From positions 1 to 33,846 of the IMG/VR virus record IMGVR_UViG_3300009422_000021: a DNA stretch of 33,846 bases. One strand, given 5' to 3'. Both the position numbers and the translations under genes were made by a program. The stretch is from a virus. Position 1 is the first letter of the stretch; every line of letters starts with the position of its first letter. Of the stretch, positions 32,135 to 33,846 are shown piece by piece. The notes under the pieces are model-generated. The model was not told where the DNA came from and did not search any database. It saw only the letters and a program-made list of their open reading frames with translations.

Positions 32135-33576
32135 TATTCAAAAATATTTGATGAGGTTAAACCTCCGTTATCTTGCGCTGGTCCTGGTGCACCAAATGCG
32201 TTTATACTTGCTAAATCATTTGCAGATCGTGCAATCTCATCAAAAACTTGATCAGATCCTGTTAATGTATTATTTACAGGTAAAGGATTGCCTGACACGT
32301 TATCTCCTAATTTAGTACCACCAGATGATGAAGTATTAGTTGCAGGTAAACCTGCACCTTGTATAGCAGCACCTACTGCTGCATTTAATAAACCTTGAGG
32401 GTTTGCTATTGTTCCTAATAAGCTATTTCTTAAACCAAATACATTACCTAATGTTAGACCTTGTATTGCATTAGAAACAGTTCTTGTTGCTAAGTTAATT
32501 GCACCGGCTGCTACATTATCTAATTGATCTTTTCCGAATTGTTTTATTTTACCTAGAAAGGCAGGGTCTGAGTTTGATTGTAATTTACTTTCATCCAATT
32601 TACTATCAAAACCAGAAAATTGAGAAACATTTTCCATAGTGCCATAACTAAACTTTATATCAGTTGTTGCAACAGTTCCACCAACATTGGTAACACCTTC
32701 AAATACTTTACCACAAGCACCAGGAATCCATAAACATTCTGTAAATTTAAAACCAACTTGAGAGGTATTTTCATTTACATATTTTTTTGTATCTGCTCCA
32801 GCATTACTAGGATTTAATGAACCTAGCCAATTTCTTACAGTTTTAAATTTTCTTATTTCTTGTACATAAATATAAATATCAAACCTAAGTAAATTTTTAG
32901 GAACAACCATTCTTTTATATCTTACATCATAAACTGCCATTTTATACAAATTAAATAATGCAGTCATTTTTAAATCAATTGCCTCTAGGCAGCCTATAGT
33001 AATACCATCACCGTCACCACTTCCTGTAAAAGGATCTTCTGCAAACTCAAATGATTTAGTCCAAGCTTCTAATAAACCACCAATGGTTTGAAAATAATAT
33101 GGCCTTTCTTTACTAACCTCTAATAGTCCTGTAATAAAAGCTCTTAAGTATTCAACTCTATTAGTTTCTCCAATCTTGTCTAAGTAACCTATAGCAGAAG
33201 GTTCTGACGGATACGATGATGTACCGGATCCAGCATCTGATGTTGCACCAACAGACTGAGAAACATTTAAATTACCATCAACGAATGAAGCTGGGCTTTG
33301 TTCAGGTGCTGGCATGCTTACAGCTCCTCTAGTAGCACCATTAAATAATGGAGAGCTAATATCAAACATCAAAGTAAATCCTAAGTATGTAGGGTCATCT
33401 AATGCAGTAACACCATTATTACCACTACCTTCAGCTGTATTTGCGTTATTTACAAATCGCTTTGCAAATTGATAACTTGAAGGAAATGATGAGCCTCCTA
33501 AGTAAGAACCGAATGGCCCAGCTAACTGTGCGAGTGCCTGGCTTCCTACCGGGTTTGCTAAATCTATTAAAGGCAT
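32134..33576 (-). CDS. Baseplate tube-initiator-like protein (gp48/gp54 type)
   Basis: This is a 480-aa protein. The middle resembles a tail-tube fold. KNLLRFDIYIYVQEIRKFKT (about 227-246) and GFKFTECLWIPGACGKVFEG (about 274-293) alternate like the tube strands. A GTVATTDIKFSYGTMENVSQ strand (about 298-317) matches the closing hairpin that in T4 gp19/gp48/gp54 reads D-x-x-x-T-F-x-V-x-F-x-Y. A C-terminal Gly/Ala/Ser-rich region of about 150 residues (SNAIQGLTLGNVFGLRN and onward) is similar in character to the tail of T4 gp54. The N-terminal 130 residues are a separate polar region. The position between a hub-like gene and gp5 fits a protein linking hub and tail tube. The match is by pattern, so gp48 and gp54 cannot be told apart. 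The leader is A-rich, with a weaker promoter-like TAAATATAAA at 33591-33600. Confidence 0.5.
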   Translation of the reverse strand: MPLIDLANPVGSQALAQLAGPFGSYLGGSSFPSSYQFAKRFVNNANTAEGSGNNGVTALDDPTYLGFTLMFDISSPLFNGATRGAVSMPAPEQSPASFVDGNLNVSQSVGATSDAGSGTSSYPSEPSAIGYLDKIGETNRVEYLRAFITGLLEVSKERPYYFQTIGGLLEAWTKSFEFAEDPFTGSGDGDGITIGCLEAIDLKMTALFNLYKMAVYDVRYKRMVVPKNLLRFDIYIYVQEIRKFKTVRNWLGSLNPSNAGADTKKYVNENTSQVGFKFTECLWIPGACGKVFEGVTNVGGTVATTDIKFSYGTMENVSQFSGFDSKLDESKLQSNSDPAFLGKIKQFGKDQLDNVAAGAINLATRTVSNAIQGLTLGNVFGLRNSLLGTIANPQGLLNAAVGAAIQGAGLPATNTSSSGGTKLGDNVSGNPLPVNNTLTGSDQVFDEIARSANDLASINAFGAPGPAQDNGGLTSSNIFE

Positions 33577-33600
33577 ATTTTTATTTTGTTTTTATATTTA

Positions 33601-33846
33601 TTAAGTAGACGGAGTGAACTCTCGACGCTTTAATATTAATTTCATTCTTATTGGACCAGGATATGTTAATAACCATTCTACACCAGCAATAACATAAAAG
33701 CCAGAAAGGTATTCATTCTTAATACCATTTTGTGACTTTGGATCATCCTCGGCGTCAGCCGGTCTATCTTGTTGATTATTGTTATCACCAAGAGCACTAT
33801 CTGATGGTTTAAGTAATGTAGTTTTTACAGTAGGTGCATATTCAAA
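33601..33846 (-). CDS. C-terminal end of a probable tail hub protein (5' end outside window)
   Basis: I translated this by hand. An open frame enters at 33846 and ends at the TAA 33603-33601, giving 81 residues with no start in the window. After a polar Asp/Asn/Gln-rich loop (about 18-40) come NEYLSGFYVIAGVEWLLTYP and IRMKLILKRREFTPST. A strand of the type L-S-G-x-Y-x-I-x-x-V followed by a strand ending in L-x-L-x-R-x-x-x is typical of the last domain of phage hub proteins (gp27/GpD-like). The next genes are the tube-initiator-like and gp5-like proteins, which in T4 are gp27's partners. The family call is therefore plausible but rests on a short end fragment. Confidence 0.4.
   Translation of the reverse strand, partial: FEYAPTVKTTLLKPSDSALGDNNNQQDRPADAEDDPKSQNGIKNEYLSGFYVIAGVEWLLTYPGPIRMKLILKRREFTPST

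Noticed and set aside
1-33846. tRNA genes, rRNA, CRISPR arrays, insertion sequences, integrase or attachment sites
   Set aside because: I looked for cloverleaf-like gaps, regularly spaced repeats and transposase/integrase motifs and saw none. Gaps are too short for most of these.

Overview
The window is part of the genome of a T4-superfamily contractile-tailed phage (myovirus). Every credible gene lies on the minus strand, so transcription runs from high to low coordinates. Coding density is very high and no gene-free stretch exceeds about 170 bases. Recognisable T4-type proteins are a gp5-like hub/spike, gp25, a gp6-like wedge, a probable gp7-like wedge, tail-tube-fold proteins, a collagen-containing fibre, a gp32-like ssDNA-binding protein, a GroES/gp31-like co-chaperonin and a gp61-like primase. 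The sequence is A+T-rich. Most starts are preceded by A-rich leaders with no Shine-Dalgarno sequence. This fits a Bacteroidota host, but that is an inference and no host gene is present to confirm it.

Layout in transcription order. (1) 33846-30624, hub and central spike: the C-terminal end of a probable hub protein, a 480-aa tube-initiator-like protein, a gp5-like OB-fold/beta-helix spike without lysozyme, and a 199-aa protein. (2) 30515-28042, two unusual non-structural genes inserted in the tail block: a four-domain ribosomal-protein-S1-like protein and an amidoligase-like enzyme with a beta-helix tail. (3) 28035-21226, baseplate wedge: a 287-aa virion protein, gp25, gp6-like, an 89-aa protein and a gp7-like giant. 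(4) 21236-7155, large outer baseplate and fibre proteins of 217, 705, 1293, 1559 and 878 aa. (5) 7135-3151, a small coiled-coil protein, a membrane-anchored spanin-like protein, two unassigned virion-type proteins and a second tube-fold protein. (6) 3125-1, a small protein with a T4-like capsid-targeting N-terminus and a glycine zipper, a RuvC-like resolvase, co-chaperonin, gp32 and primase (cut by the window edge).

A repeated promoter-like element, (G/T)AATATATAA followed by an A-rich stretch, occurs seven times in the transcribed orientation. Six copies lie in or at the edge of intergenic gaps and one lies inside the end of the 1559-aa gene, just ahead of the fibre gene. It has no constant -35 partner and resembles the single-box T4 late promoter (TATAAATA), so it is probably this phage's late promoter.

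The most interesting items are the phage-encoded S1-like protein in a genome that seems to initiate translation without Shine-Dalgarno sequences, the amidoligase in the tail operon, the predicted capsid-packaged glycine-zipper protein, the spanin-like envelope protein, the late-promoter family, a 12-bp inverted repeat bracketing groES, and a repeat-rich gp32 leader that may be autoregulatory.
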